Origin: JBIKIW01 sp044361365
GTDB lineage: Bacteria > Patescibacteriota > JACMRA01
Assembly: GCA_044361365.1 (NCBI GenBank)
Contig: JBIKIW010000039.1
Location: forward strand, 1-13,450
Reading direction: 5' to 3'
Length of the DNA stretch: 13,450 nt
This document shows positions 13,382 through 13,450 of this stretch, in pieces; the stretch's first letter is position 1, and the number at the start of each line of letters is the position of its first letter. A program made the translations under genes and the position numbers. The notes under the pieces were generated by a model that searched no databases, was not told the origin of the DNA, and was given only the letters and a program-made list of their open reading frames with translations.

Positions 13382-13450
13382 ATGCTAACTAGCAACATGT
13401 CATATACAGCTGAAGATAAACTTAAAATTATTCAGTATTCTCTCAAACAC
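13382..13450 (+). CDS. Start of a possible transposase or helix-turn-helix protein, cut by the window end
   Basis: A frame open from 13364 to the end of the window has ATG at 13382 and at 13397. The second gives MSYTAEDKLKIIQYSLKH, which resembles the N-terminal helix of IS3/IS481-type OrfA helix-turn-helix proteins (compare the common MxYSxExKLxIV opening). Only 18-23 codons are visible, so this is suggestive. There is no Shine-Dalgarno motif before either ATG. Its position next to an IS200 copy and a MITE-like element fits an accumulation zone of mobile DNA. Confidence 0.4.
   Translation, partial: MLTSNMSYTAEDKLKIIQYSLKH

Overview
The window is AT-rich DNA that most resembles a genome of the Candidate Phyla Radiation (Patescibacteria). 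The reasons are serine-rich membrane-anchored surface proteins, lamin-tail and SdrD-like domains, a YibE/F protein, a zinc-ribbon MULE/IS256-like transposase and a compact IS200 element. The confident genes show no Shine-Dalgarno motif and have A/T-rich leaders instead. They use the standard stop-codon reading. The taxon is inferred from gene content and not proven. I saw no rRNA, tRNA or CRISPR array.

Layout. (1) 1-2990: a large decayed surface-protein gene containing a lamin-tail domain, an SdrD_B-like domain, a roughly 190-residue Ser/Asn/Gln linker and a C-terminal membrane anchor. It is broken by one frameshift in a T-run and one in-frame TAG, and an in-frame TAA lies at its upstream edge. 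(2) 3031-6000: four forward genes: a small membrane protein with a HEPN-like R-x4-H motif, an orphan acetolactate synthase regulatory subunit (ilvN/ilvH), dprA, and an unrecognised soluble 236-238-residue protein. A GC-richer structured intergenic patch of about 100 bp follows dprA. (3) 6022-9296: a transcription unit with a good promoter (TTGCCT-N17-TATAAT), three closely spaced exported proteins and a rho-independent terminator. The first two proteins share a related extracellular domain. The third has a signal peptide and a LARTG sortase-like C-terminus. (4) 9309-10368: a complete but dead insertion sequence with 23-bp inverted ends and a reverse-strand transposase broken by frameshifts. 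(5) 10533-12206: a YibE/F-family multi-pass membrane protein with an unusually long charged tail. A second open frame that overlaps its end may be a gene remnant. (6) 12336-12900: an IS200-type element. Its left and right hairpins are intact and a third hairpin covers the start codon, but tnpA carries a stop codon two codons after the catalytic Tyr. (7) 12900-13450: a REP-like hairpin, a 229-bp MITE-like insertion with an exact 11-bp flanking duplication inside a palindrome, and the start of what may be another transposase.

Functionally the window combines cell-envelope display genes (one decayed, three apparently intact), a few housekeeping or competence genes, and a dense set of mobile-element relics. 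The most interesting items are the three-gene surface cassette, the MITE-in-palindrome structure and the nonsense lesion inside the IS200 active site.
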